A stretch of 64,000 nt of DNA, taken from the IMG/VR virus record IMGVR_UViG_3300007511_000012, positions 1-64,000 of that record; one strand, written 5' to 3'. The stretch comes from a virus. A program made the position numbers and the translations under genes. The number at the start of each line of letters is the position of its first letter. Position 1 is the first letter of the stretch. A model generated the notes under the pieces. The model searched no databases. It worked only from the letters and a program-made list of their open reading frames with translations, and was not told the DNA's origin. This document shows, in pieces, positions 36,552 to 44,956 of the stretch.

Positions 36552-37488
36552 ACCTGTCCTCATCTTCGACGCGATGAACCTGTTTCTACGTGTCTATTCG
36601 GCAAACCCGTCGATTAGCAAGCACGGTCATCACGTCGGAGGTGTGGTCGGTTTCTTAAAGTCGATGCGCAACATCATAGATCGCTTTAGCCCTAGGCAGA
36701 TCTATGTTGTGTGGGAAGGCGGAGGTTCTTCTAGGAGAAGATCCATCTACCCGGAATATAAGAAGGGTAAAAAGCCAGCTCGAATGAACAAGTTTTATGA
36801 GCAGGACATTCCCGACACTCAGCAGAATCGAAATAAGCAGATTGCTAGCTTAATTAGCATGATGAAAAAGATGCCCATCTGCCAGCTCTACGTCGGTGAC
36901 TGTGAGGGCGACGACGTCATTGGTTATCTCTGCAAGTATAAATTACGTGATCTGCCCAAGGTGATAGTGTCCTCAGATCAGGATTATTACCAGCTCTTAA
37001 ATGATAATACAAGAATCTTTCGCCTGGGGCGCAAAGAGATCGTAACTCGCGATCACATTCCTGATCTTTTAGGTGTGAGCGCTAATAACTACTGTGTTGC
37101 TAAAGCGGCAGTCGGTGACAGCTCCGACAACATCGCCGGGATCAAAGGTGCCGGCTACAAGACAATGGCTAAAAGATTTTCTTTCCTTGCTGACGATGAA
37201 GAAGCTGACATACAAAAAATATTTGAGTATGCTTCTGCACACGCAGAGGGAAAAATTAAAATCTACCGAGAGATAGCGGACAACTTTGACATCTTGGAAC
37301 GTAACTGGCGCCTGACATATTTAGATTCGCGAAATTTAGCGGCGGGCCAAGTGAATCAAATCGAACAAATCGTAGATACATTTGAACCAAAGAGGAATAA
37401 GATCGGGATGATGAGAGATCTGATTGCTGAAGGCATCCAAAACTTTGACGTCGAATCGCTTTTCCTTAGCTTTACTTACCTAGATTAA
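36532..37488 (+). CDS. 5'-3' exonuclease / RNase H (T4 Rnh-like)
   Basis: The 318-residue FEN-family nuclease probably removes RNA primers. Family motifs are VLIFDAMNLFLRVY, YVVWEGGGSSRRR, a metal-binding GDCEGDDVIGYL, SSDQDYYQLL, and AVGDSSDNIAGIKGAGYKT (helix-hairpin-helix region). The start is TTG 36532, inside the dUTPase gene, after GGTAGTAAAGG. It lies between dUTPase and helicase in the replication operon. Confidence 0.88.
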   Translation: MAPLEDRPVLIFDAMNLFLRVYSANPSISKHGHHVGGVVGFLKSMRNIIDRFSPRQIYVVWEGGGSSRRRSIYPEYKKGKKPARMNKFYEQDIPDTQQNRNKQIASLISMMKKMPICQLYVGDCEGDDVIGYLCKYKLRDLPKVIVSSDQDYYQLLNDNTRIFRLGRKEIVTRDHIPDLLGVSANNYCVAKAAVGDSSDNIAGIKGAGYKTMAKRFSFLADDEEADIQKIFEYASAHAEGKIKIYREIADNFDILERNWRLTYLDSRNLAAGQVNQIEQIVDTFEPKRNKIGMMRDLIAEGIQNFDVESLFLSFTYLD

Positions 37489-37498
37489 GAGGTTCTAC

Positions 37499-38923
37499 GT
37501 GACACAAGAGTCCGGCATATCATTCGCGTCTTATGGAAAAGACTTCCAAGAAAAAATCGTTCAAGGACTCCTTACAGACAGCATGTGGGCAGAACAAATG
37601 GCTGAGGTTATCGACACTCAGTTCTTTGACCTGAAGTATCTCAGGTTCCTGGCAGATCGATACTTCACTTACCACCAGAAATACAAGGATTTTCCAACTC
37701 TTCCGCTTCTTGTCTCTATCATTCGTGACGACCTGAAGACGGGTAATGATACAATCCTCCGCGACCAGATCGTTGAGTATCTCCAGCGCATCCGCCACAA
37801 TCCCAACATGGGAGATTTGGAATATGTCAAGGATAAAGCACTCGACTTCTGTCGCAAGCAAGCTTTCCGAGGCGCCCTGGAAGAAGCTGTTGATCTTATT
37901 CAGGTTGACAAGTTCGACTCGGTGATGGATCTGATGAGAAACGCCCTGTCAGTTGGTACCACACCCTCCGTTGGCCACGATTTCTTTGAAGATATGGAAG
38001 CTCGCTTCGTTCGAGTTAGTCGATCACCCATTCCAACGGGCATTGACAAGATTGATGCAAAAGATATCCTCAACGGTGGTCTAGGCAAAGGCGAGATCGG
38101 TGTCATCACAGCACCTACAGGAGTTGGCAAGTCACACATGCTGGTAAATCTTGGATGCTCAGCTTTAAAAGCAGGATTTAACGTAATACACTATACCTTT
38201 GAGCTTACCGAGACAGGTACAGGCCTTCGTTACGATTCCAATCTTTGCCAGATCCCTAGCAACGAAGTTCAGGATCGCAAGGATGAAGTTATCGAATACT
38301 ACAAGGAAAAAGGTGATCAGCTCGGAAAACTGATGATCAAGGAGTATCCTACGGGAACTGCTACCGTACAAACCCTCAGAGCGCATATAGAAAAATTAAG
38401 CTTAAAAGGATTTATTCCGCAAGTGCTGATTATCGATTACGCAGACATTATGAGATCATCCCGACAGTATGATTCAATGAGGCATGAGCTAAAGAAGGTG
38501 TATGAGGATCTCCGAAATTTAGCAATGGAAAAGAACATGCCCATCTGGACAGCGTCCCAATCTAATAGAGACTCAGCTAACTCTGATATCGTGGGATTGG
38601 AAAACATGTCAGAATCTTACGGAAAAGCACAAGTTGCCGATGTTGTGATCTCCATATCTCGGAAGCCCGCAGAGAAATCCGAGGGTTTCGGGCGCCTGTA
38701 TATTGCTAAGAACCGAGCAGGTCGGGACGGAATCGTGTTTCCTGTAAAACTCAATACAGCAATGAGCAGGTTCAGCATACTAGAAAATTCAGAAGAAATG
38801 TCCTTTATGGACGCAAAGAAAAAGAATGAAGGTGACCTGAAACATCTCTTGCAACAAAAGTGGAAACAAGTAAGCAAAGTTGAAGTAAAAGATAATAAGG
38901 TAAAGGAAGAAGGTAAGACGTAG
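37499..38923 (+). CDS. Replicative DNA helicase, DnaB/gp41-like
   Basis: The 474-residue hexameric helicase unwinds the fork 5' to 3' and loads primase. It has a DnaB-type N-terminal helical domain and the RecA-fold ATPase with Walker A APTGVGKSH (about 205-213), Walker B VLIIDYADIM, and the DnaB motif PIWTASQSNRDSAN. A Lys/Glu-rich C-terminal tail follows. The start is GTG 37499 after an AGAGG site, and the ribonucleotide reductase gene begins 3 bases after its stop. Confidence 0.92.
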   Translation: MTQESGISFASYGKDFQEKIVQGLLTDSMWAEQMAEVIDTQFFDLKYLRFLADRYFTYHQKYKDFPTLPLLVSIIRDDLKTGNDTILRDQIVEYLQRIRHNPNMGDLEYVKDKALDFCRKQAFRGALEEAVDLIQVDKFDSVMDLMRNALSVGTTPSVGHDFFEDMEARFVRVSRSPIPTGIDKIDAKDILNGGLGKGEIGVITAPTGVGKSHMLVNLGCSALKAGFNVIHYTFELTETGTGLRYDSNLCQIPSNEVQDRKDEVIEYYKEKGDQLGKLMIKEYPTGTATVQTLRAHIEKLSLKGFIPQVLIIDYADIMRSSRQYDSMRHELKKVYEDLRNLAMEKNMPIWTASQSNRDSANSDIVGLENMSESYGKAQVADVVISISRKPAEKSEGFGRLYIAKNRAGRDGIVFPVKLNTAMSRFSILENSEEMSFMDAKKKNEGDLKHLLQQKWKQVSKVEVKDNKVKEEGKT

Positions 38924-38926
38924 AAG

Positions 38927-41395
38927 ATGGCAACCTATGATGACGTTTTCTCGGAGAGTTTAGAATATTTTGATGGCGACGAGCTGGCAGCCTCAGTATT
39001 CGCCACCAAGTACGCATTGCAAGATACCGAAGGTAATTTCCTAGAATCAAACCCTGATCAGATGCACCGCAGGCTCGCACGTGAGTTCGCTCGCGTTGAG
39101 GCTAAGTATGATAATCCCATGACTGAAGAGGAGGTTTACAACCTTCTAAAGGGCTTTAAGTATGTAGTCCCACAAGGATCACCAATGTCAGGTATTGGCA
39201 ACTCTCACCAGATCCAGTCTCTATCTAACTGCTTTGTAGTCGATAACCCACAAGATTCGTACGGGGGCATTCTTAAGACTGATCAAGAGCAAGTTCAGAT
39301 TATGAAACGACGCGGAGGCGTAGGGTTCGATATCTCTACCATCCGTCCGCAGGGGCTGAGAACATCTAATGCTGCTAAGACAACTGACGGCATCGGTGTT
39401 TTTATGGAGCGCTTTTCTAACTCCTGTCGTGAGGTGGCGCAAGGCGGTCGCAGAGGTGCACTCATGCTCACCATCTCAGTTCATCACCCTGATATTGAGA
39501 CATTCATCAACATCAAGCGCGATCTGTCCAAAGTGACAGGGGCTAATATTTCAATTCGACTGACTGATGAGTTTATGCAAGCTGTCGAGAACGACGCTGA
39601 TTACGAGTTGCGCTTCCCGGTAGAACCCGAAGAAGAAAGAGTTGTAACTCAGCAAGCTTCTGCATCTAATATTTGGGATCAGATCATCGAGTCAGCACAC
39701 GGGTCAGCAGAGCCAGGTTTGCTCTTCTGGGATAATGTTCTCAATTATACACCTGCGCAGATCTACAAGGACCAGGGATTTCACACCATTAGCACCAATC
39801 CGTGCAGTGAGATCACGCTGTCAGCTTACGATAGCTGCAGACTTCTTCTCCTCAACCTGACTTCTTTTGTTGAAAATCCCTTCCAGGATAGCGCTCGTTT
39901 CGATTACGAGCTTTTTAGCGAATGCACCCAGAAGGCACAAAGATTAATGGACGATCTTATTGATCTTGAGATTGAGTGCGTTGATCGAATTATTAAAAAG
40001 ATCAAGAAAGATCCGGAGTCAAAGGATGCAAAGCGTGTTGAGCTTGAACTCTGGCAGAAGATCCGCAAGGCAGCCCTCGACGGCCGCCGAACCGGCCTCG
40101 GTGTGACAGGCTTGGGTGATACCCTCGCGATGCTCAATCTCAACTACGGTTCTCCCGATAGCATTCAAGAGACAGAGGACATCTACCGCACGCTTTCCAT
40201 CGCTGCTTACAAGAGCTCATGTCAGCTTGCAGCTGAACGAGGTGCCTTCCCTGTCTACAGCTACGAGCAAGAGGAGGGGCACCCCTTTATGGAGCGCCTC
40301 TTTAAAGCCTACCCACAGTTACGACATTTACACCGAGAGCACGGAAGGCGTAACATTGCCTTAACCACCACTGCTCCGTGCGGAAGCGTTTCTACGTTAA
40401 CGCAGACAACGTCAGGTATCGAACCTGCATTCATGCTCAAGTACACGAGGCGCAAGAAGATCAATCCGAATGATCCTGATGCTCAAGTTGATTTCGTGGA
40501 CGATCTCGGTGATAAGTGGCAGGAGTTTGATGTCTATCACCACAACTTCAAGAAGTGGATGGACGTCACTGGTAAAGCTGAGATCAATGATAGCCCATAC
40601 GCAGGATCGACCGCCAACGAGATCGTATGGGAGTCAGCAGTAGATATCCAGGCTGCAGCACAGCTCTGGGTGTGCCATGCGATCAGCAAGACGATCAATC
40701 TACCCGGGGATGTTTCTGTTGACGATGTTAAGAAAGTGTATTGGCGTGGGTGGAAGAAGGGCCTGAAGGGAGTCACAGTATATCGCGACGGTTCCCGCTC
40801 AGGTGTATTAGTATCTGATGATGCTGCAGCAAAAAACCAAGACGGTTTTTATGAGACTCCTGCCCCAAAACGCCCAGAAACTTTGACATGTGAGATTCAT
40901 CACGCCTCTATCAGGGGTGAGAAATGGACCATTGTCATGGGATTGATGGACGGAAAGCCATACGAGATCTTTGGGGGAATGGCTAACAAGATTGAGATTC
41001 CTCGATACTATAAGAAGGGAACACTCACTAAGCGCCCACGAAAGACAAAGAACTCTATTTATGATCTTCGTTTCGGTCATGAAGGAGATGAGTTTTGCAT
41101 CAAGGACGTGGTTGAAGTATTTGATAATCCAAACTACTCAGCATTCACTCGAACTATCTCACTGGCTTTGCGCCACGGAGCTCCTGTTTCCTTTATGGTC
41201 GAGCAGCTCCAGAAAGACAAAGAAGCAGATATGTTCTCTTTTTCTCGAGTCATCGCTCGAGTTCTCAAGAACTACATCAAAGATGGAACTAAAGCCTCTG
41301 AAAAGACGTGCGAAAATTGTGGAGCTGAAGGGACATTAATCTATCAAGAAGGTTGTGTTACTTGCCTAAGCTGCGGCACTGGCAAGTGCGGTTAA
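38927..41395 (+). CDS. nrdJ: Class II (B12-dependent) ribonucleotide reductase
   Basis: The 822-residue enzyme makes deoxyribonucleotides from ribonucleotides with adenosylcobalamin and needs no oxygen or partner subunit. Visible are SNCFVVDNPQDS (substrate-site Cys), the active-site loop NPCSE near residue 291, APCGSVSTLTQTTSGIEP, and a Cys-rich C-terminus (CENC, CLSCGTGKCG), characteristic of NrdJ. The active-site loop and Cys tail together exclude class I and III enzymes. It is co-transcribed with helicase and presumably raises dNTP supply, and it requires cobalamin in the host. Confidence 0.92.
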   Translation: MATYDDVFSESLEYFDGDELAASVFATKYALQDTEGNFLESNPDQMHRRLAREFARVEAKYDNPMTEEEVYNLLKGFKYVVPQGSPMSGIGNSHQIQSLSNCFVVDNPQDSYGGILKTDQEQVQIMKRRGGVGFDISTIRPQGLRTSNAAKTTDGIGVFMERFSNSCREVAQGGRRGALMLTISVHHPDIETFINIKRDLSKVTGANISIRLTDEFMQAVENDADYELRFPVEPEEERVVTQQASASNIWDQIIESAHGSAEPGLLFWDNVLNYTPAQIYKDQGFHTISTNPCSEITLSAYDSCRLLLLNLTSFVENPFQDSARFDYELFSECTQKAQRLMDDLIDLEIECVDRIIKKIKKDPESKDAKRVELELWQKIRKAALDGRRTGLGVTGLGDTLAMLNLNYGSPDSIQETEDIYRTLSIAAYKSSCQLAAERGAFPVYSYEQEEGHPFMERLFKAYPQLRHLHREHGRRNIALTTTAPCGSVSTLTQTTSGIEPAFMLKYTRRKKINPNDPDAQVDFVDDLGDKWQEFDVYHHNFKKWMDVTGKAEINDSPYAGSTANEIVWESAVDIQAAAQLWVCHAISKTINLPGDVSVDDVKKVYWRGWKKGLKGVTVYRDGSRSGVLVSDDAAAKNQDGFYETPAPKRPETLTCEIHHASIRGEKWTIVMGLMDGKPYEIFGGMANKIEIPRYYKKGTLTKRPRKTKNSIYDLRFGHEGDEFCIKDVVEVFDNPNYSAFTRTISLALRHGAPVSFMVEQLQKDKEADMFSFSRVIARVLKNYIKDGTKASEKTCENCGAEGTLIYQEGCVTCLSCGTGKCG

Positions 41396-41415
41396 TTTAA
41401 TTAAAAGAGGTAAAA

Positions 41416-42018
41416 TTGAAGAAGCAGGTTAAAGTTGATGGACGAATTAGCGAAGTAAAGCTAATGAACAATCCTATTGTGGTTCGGGTTAATAAATTTA
41501 ATGAAGATGGTGCTAAGAAGTTCACGCAGGATATGGCGTCAGCTCATAACTCTGGTCAAAGCATCATTCCTATCGTGATCGACTCCTACGGAGGTCAAGT
41601 TTACTCTTTGATGTCAATGATCTCAGACATCAAGTGTGCAGACTTACCTGTTGCTACCATAGTGGAAGGTAAGGCTATGTCTTGCGGAGCTGTTCTTTTC
41701 ACGTTTGGAGAAGACGGTCATCGATACATGGCACCTGATGCTACGGTGATGATTCACGACGTGAGCAGCGGCGGTTTTGGCAAAGTGGAGGAACTTAAAG
41801 CTGATGCAGCCGAAGCCGATCGATTAGACCAAAAGATCTTCTCGATGATGTCACAAAACTGCGGTAAGAAAGACGACTACTTCAAGAAGATCGTCCATAA
41901 GAAAGGTCACGCCGACTGGTTCCTGGATGCTGATGAGTGCAAGAAACATAACATCTGCAATCACATTCGTGTTCCGTCATTTACGGTTAGCATCGACGTG
42001 AATATGGAACTTGACTAG
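41416..42018 (+). CDS. ClpP-like serine protease
   Basis: The 200-residue protein has a ClpP/crotonase-type fold: IVIDSYGGQVYSLMSM (oxyanion strand), AMSCGAVLF with nucleophile Ser89, and VMIHDVSSGGFG with His114. A late Asp-rich loop (DADECKKHN) could supply the third residue. It starts at TTG 41416 after AAGAGG. Phage ClpP homologues may degrade host proteins or act in head maturation; here it follows the reductase and overlaps the transglycosylase gene, so the role is open. Confidence 0.85.
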   Translation: MKKQVKVDGRISEVKLMNNPIVVRVNKFNEDGAKKFTQDMASAHNSGQSIIPIVIDSYGGQVYSLMSMISDIKCADLPVATIVEGKAMSCGAVLFTFGEDGHRYMAPDATVMIHDVSSGGFGKVEELKADAAEADRLDQKIFSMMSQNCGKKDDYFKKIVHKKGHADWFLDADECKKHNICNHIRVPSFTVSIDVNMELD

Positions 42019-42640
42019 CAAGCGACTAGTACTCATTGGATTTTTTCTTTTGGGGTGCGAACCAGAAGAGCACGTAGTTGATTATCCGGATCACGGCGCT
42101 CACCCCATCAAGGTTACGAGCATAGAAGAAGGTATCCAGGCTTTCTCTCTAGACGATGACTTTGTGCTAGGAAAGCTATCAGACAATCAGCTTGTTAACG
42201 TTGTCACGATTATGGATGTTGCTAAAAAGCAAAAATTTGATGAGTTTACGCTGCTGGCTATTGCATTCCGAGAATCATCTTTCAAGACGGGACTAATATC
42301 CAGACAGGGAGATGTAGGAGTCTTCCAGATCAACGGTCGCTGGTGGTGGAAGAAACTAGGATACACAAGTCGGGCAGACTTTACTGCAAAAAACCAAGAC
42401 GTAGCTACCAGCGCAAGAAACGCGATCATTATTATAAAAAAATTTAAGAGATTCAAGACCTGTCGAGGAGATAAGGTTTTTGCCTGCTATAACGGCGGGC
42501 CAGGATGGCAACTCTCCAAGAACGTTGAAAAGATCAAAGCTTACCAGAAACGTGTTATTCGTGCCCGATACTTAATTTCGCGCCACATGAAGCGTTGGAA
42601 GCAGGAGATCAAAGGTGAGCGATCCCAACCATCCCCGTAA
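42011..42640 (+). CDS. Lipoprotein lytic transglycosylase (SLT-like)
   Basis: The 209-residue protein cleaves peptidoglycan, to judge by SLT motifs: AIAFRESSFKTGL with catalytic Glu88, GDVGVFQIN, and ACYNGGPGW. A short N-terminal signal ends in the lipobox LLGC with Cys16, so the enzyme should be lipid-anchored, unusual for a phage lysin. It starts at TTG 42011 overlapping the ClpP stop. It could be the endolysin, secreted by the host system, or could remodel the wall during infection. A small membrane ORF lies just downstream. Confidence 0.82.
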   Translation: MTSKRLVLIGFFLLGCEPEEHVVDYPDHGAHPIKVTSIEEGIQAFSLDDDFVLGKLSDNQLVNVVTIMDVAKKQKFDEFTLLAIAFRESSFKTGLISRQGDVGVFQINGRWWWKKLGYTSRADFTAKNQDVATSARNAIIIIKKFKRFKTCRGDKVFACYNGGPGWQLSKNVEKIKAYQKRVIRARYLISRHMKRWKQEIKGERSQPSP

Positions 42641-42902
42641 GTTCGGTGGGGGAAAGTTTCGTATCCACCATGTTGTGGATGACTGGGATCTTGGGTTCTA
42701 TGATGGAAGCGCAGTCAAGCTCATTCTCGAGGCAAAATTTGGCGAGCAAGAGATACAAGATATAGAAAAAGCGATAGAGTATCTTAGGCACCAAATTAGG
42801 TCGAGGGGTGAAGAGATTGAACGAGCAAATGAGGAACAGACTGCGACTTGGCGCCCTGGCTGTGGTAATTACATCGTTAGTGATACCGAATCCGACGATT
42901 GA
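42615..42902 (+). CDS. Small protein, weakly like DUF3310/SaV family
   Basis: The 95-residue protein starts at GTG 42615 after GCAGGAG. The segment FRIHHVVDDWDLGFYDGSAV, then IEKAIEYLRHQIR, loosely fits small phage proteins of the DUF3310 type (His, then a GxAxKxIxxA helix, then a KAxxYL helix). The match is weak and no function follows. Its 3' half overlaps a small membrane ORF in another frame. Confidence 0.5.
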   Translation: MSDPNHPRKFGGGKFRIHHVVDDWDLGFYDGSAVKLILEAKFGEQEIQDIEKAIEYLRHQIRSRGEEIERANEEQTATWRPGCGNYIVSDTESDD

Positions 42903-42972
42903 CGCCCTCTCTCGCATAGCCCTTATCGGACTTTTTGCCGACTGGGCATATCAGCTATATAAACGTTCATAA
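42817..42972 (+). CDS. Possible 51-residue membrane protein (holin candidate)
   Basis: A short frame begins at TTG 42817 (or ATG 42829), with GAGGGGTGAAG as a ribosome site. It encodes two hydrophobic stretches, LGALAVVITSLVIP and IALIGLFADWAYQLY, separated by a short turn with an acidic residue, and a basic end. It overlaps the preceding gene in another frame and fills the gap to the next gene. Size, two membrane segments and proximity to the transglycosylase suit a holin or spanin-like role (inference). Confidence 0.45.
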   Translation: MNEQMRNRLRLGALAVVITSLVIPNPTIDALSRIALIGLFADWAYQLYKRS

Positions 42973-42979
42973 AACTTAG

Positions 42980-42985
42980 TATAAT
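42980..42985 (+). promoter_or_regulatory. Possible -10 element TATAAT
   Basis: A perfect TATAAT lies 19 bases before the ATG at 43005 in a short gap. No convincing -35 is seen 16-18 bases upstream, so this is tentative. Confidence 0.35.
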
Positions 42986-43004
42986 ACGTCATTGGAGCTT
43001 TGAA

Positions 43005-43241
43005 ATGGCAAAGAAGATTTATCGTCTTGATGATGAAGTGGTCGCAGAAGTGGCCCGTTCCCTACAGCGCGCCCTGCTTACAGGCACTGACATTGTTGAT
43101 CACATTCGCGCTATTGAACTTAACGTTGCTCGAGGGTCAAACATGATCGTATTAAGCCCAGAGTATCTTGAAAGAACCCAGACAAATGACCAACGCATGG
43201 TCGACGAAGCTGAAGAATTATCTTTCGAGGGTGAAAAATAA
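43005..43241 (+). CDS. Small conserved phage protein, unknown
   Basis: The 78-residue soluble protein starts MAKKIYRLDDEVVAEVARSL and is helical and acidic at the C-terminus. A TTGGAG ribosome site precedes ATG 43005. No domain is recognised. The next gene probably starts two bases after its stop codon. Confidence 0.7.
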   Translation: MAKKIYRLDDEVVAEVARSLQRALLTGTDIVDHIRAIELNVARGSNMIVLSPEYLERTQTNDQRMVDEAEELSFEGEK

Positions 43242-43242
43242 A

Positions 43243-43611
43243 TTGGATCGTCTTGAGCAGATATTCTGGCTGCAAGAATCATTTATGAAGGTGCTCTCCG
43301 ACAACAAGGAGAAGCTTCCAGAATGGCCTGTGGATCCTTCTGACAAGAAAGCCCAGCAGTTTATAAGGGATATTATCCATCGAGGCACAGAGGAGGCTTT
43401 CGAAGCTCTCCTCCACCTTAAGAACTGGAAGCCTCATAAGCACACCGAGGTCAAAGAGTTTGACAGAGATGCTTTTCTCGAGGAAATGGTAGATGATTTC
43501 ACCTATAAGCTCGAAGCTCTTATTCTAATGGGGTTTACACCCGAAGACTTCTTTAAGTCATTCTGCTTGAAAAACGGCAAGAATGTTAATCGTGTAAGAG
43601 GTGATTATTAA
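43243..43611 (+). CDS. All-alpha NTP pyrophosphatase (MazG/dimeric dUTPase-like)
   Basis: The 122-residue protein (TTG 43243, with GAGGGTG upstream; an open extension to 43168 is less likely) has the two acidic motifs of all-alpha NTP pyrophosphatases: EEAFEAL followed by LKNWKPHKH, and EEMVDDFTYKLEALILMGF, ending in a basic GKNVNRVRGDY. Such enzymes hydrolyse dUTP, dCTP or damaged nucleotides to monophosphates. The N-terminal domain of the 47351 protein has the same pattern. The substrate cannot be told from sequence; a trimeric dUTPase is already present. Confidence 0.7.
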   Translation: MDRLEQIFWLQESFMKVLSDNKEKLPEWPVDPSDKKAQQFIRDIIHRGTEEAFEALLHLKNWKPHKHTEVKEFDRDAFLEEMVDDFTYKLEALILMGFTPEDFFKSFCLKNGKNVNRVRGDY

Positions 43612-43620
43612 GTCTTAAGT

Positions 43621-43628
43621 GATATTTA
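43621..43628 (+). promoter_or_regulatory. Late-promoter-like element GATATTTA before tail fibre genes
   Basis: GATATTTA lies 18 bases before the tail-fibre ATG at 43647 and right after the pyrophosphatase gene. It is one mismatch from CATATTTA. Confidence 0.45.
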
Positions 43629-43646
43629 GTATTGCGAGAGACTATA

Positions 43647-44954
43647 ATGCCCCTTACTCGAATCCGAACAGACGATCTACTGTCAGGTTCTGTAGCTAAC
43701 GGAACTTTAAATGCGACTGCGATCACCGGACAAGCTGCTGCAACGTCAGCAGATGACGCTGACTTAGTCCTAATATACGACAACGGCGCTTCTGCTCTTA
43801 AAAAGATGACGCGTGCTAATTTTACCGCAGGCCTCTCAACCACGCTTTCCGGTGCATATGACGCAGGCAGATTTATCACTGCTTCTAATGGCGCCGTTGA
43901 TATTCAAGTTTCAAGTAATACAAACGCTCCAACTGAACTGCTCAGGCTTGTAGTATCAGGTAATGTAAGCGGCACCGACTCCGGGCCAAGATTATCTTTC
44001 CATGTACCGTACTCAGACACCGCTTACATAGGTGCAGCGATTGACGGAATTAAAAGTCAGACGTCAGAGAATAACTCTACAACTGAGTTCCAGTTCTCCA
44101 CGTCAGATAATAATCAAACCCTTTCGCATAACGTAACAATAAATACAAACGGCCTAGCAGTCGCAGGCACCTCGGCCACAGTTCCCACCCTCGGCAGCGA
44201 ACCTCATGCATTTTATGTCGCGACCACCGGTGACGGTAGTGCGCTGACTGTTAAAAATAGCAATGGTTACGTAGGCATAGGTGAGACAAGCCCAGATTAT
44301 AATCTTCACATATCTTCTACAGGAGATGCGGCGATCTTTATCGAAGCAGACACTGACAATTCAGGCGAGGCGGATAATCCCTTTATAAAGCTTTCGCAAG
44401 ACAACACAGCAGTGCAATCTATCATAGGTCTTTGCGGCGCTACTGACAAGGATCCTGAGAATAACACTTACACAGGTGTTGTTAATAACAACATGCTGAT
44501 AGGAACCACGACAAACTACGGTTTACAGATTGGCACCAACGATAACGTAAGGATAACAGTTGAGAACGATGGTGACATTAAGCTAGTATCAACTAAAGAC
44601 GACACAACATCTTCCTCTGCTAACTTGTTTATAAATTCAAGCACGGGATTCCTTGCAAGGTCAACCTCGGACAGGCGTCAAAAGAAAGATATAACTGCTA
44701 TTTCAAGTTCTCTTGATGATCTCTGTAGGCTTTCTCCTAGGCATTTTTACGACGTCAATGACGAAAACAACGAAGTTAGAATTGCGGGCTTTGTTGCTGA
44801 TGAAGTTCAACCTGTTTTCCCCGAGCTTGTACCTGAGAGAGAGCTACCAGAGGAGATCTACAGGTCAGTAGCTTACGATCGACTTGGTGCATATATAGTT
44901 AGCGCGATTAAAGAGATAAAGCAGCGATTAGAAGCTTTAGAAGGCGGGAGTTAA
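43647..44954 (+). CDS. Tail fibre protein with S74 intramolecular chaperone
   Basis: The 435-residue protein starts at ATG 43647 (TTG 43632 upstream is less likely). It has an N-terminal segment shared with the next gene (LVLIYDNGASALKKM), a beta-rich Asn/Thr/Ser middle with NGYVGIGETSPDYNLHIS-type repeats, and a C-terminal peptidase S74 domain. In S74, SDRRQKKDI (about residues 341-350) marks the self-cleavage site, followed by LSPRHFYDV and AGFVADEVQPVFPELV. The chaperone trimerises the fibre and then cuts itself off. It probably forms a receptor-binding fibre. Confidence 0.85.
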   Translation: MPLTRIRTDDLLSGSVANGTLNATAITGQAAATSADDADLVLIYDNGASALKKMTRANFTAGLSTTLSGAYDAGRFITASNGAVDIQVSSNTNAPTELLRLVVSGNVSGTDSGPRLSFHVPYSDTAYIGAAIDGIKSQTSENNSTTEFQFSTSDNNQTLSHNVTINTNGLAVAGTSATVPTLGSEPHAFYVATTGDGSALTVKNSNGYVGIGETSPDYNLHISSTGDAAIFIEADTDNSGEADNPFIKLSQDNTAVQSIIGLCGATDKDPENNTYTGVVNNNMLIGTTTNYGLQIGTNDNVRITVENDGDIKLVSTKDDTTSSSANLFINSSTGFLARSTSDRRQKKDITAISSSLDDLCRLSPRHFYDVNDENNEVRIAGFVADEVQPVFPELVPERELPEEIYRSVAYDRLGAYIVSAIKEIKQRLEALEGGS

Positions 44955-44956
44955 TA

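Noticed and set aside
37316-37323. Exact CATATTTA inside the 5'-3' exonuclease gene
   Set aside because: No start codon on the + strand follows at promoter distance; likely a chance occurrence.
42957-42985. Full sigma-70 promoter before 43005
   Set aside because: TATAAT is perfect but no -35-like hexamer lies at 16-18 bases, so only a tentative -10 is reported.
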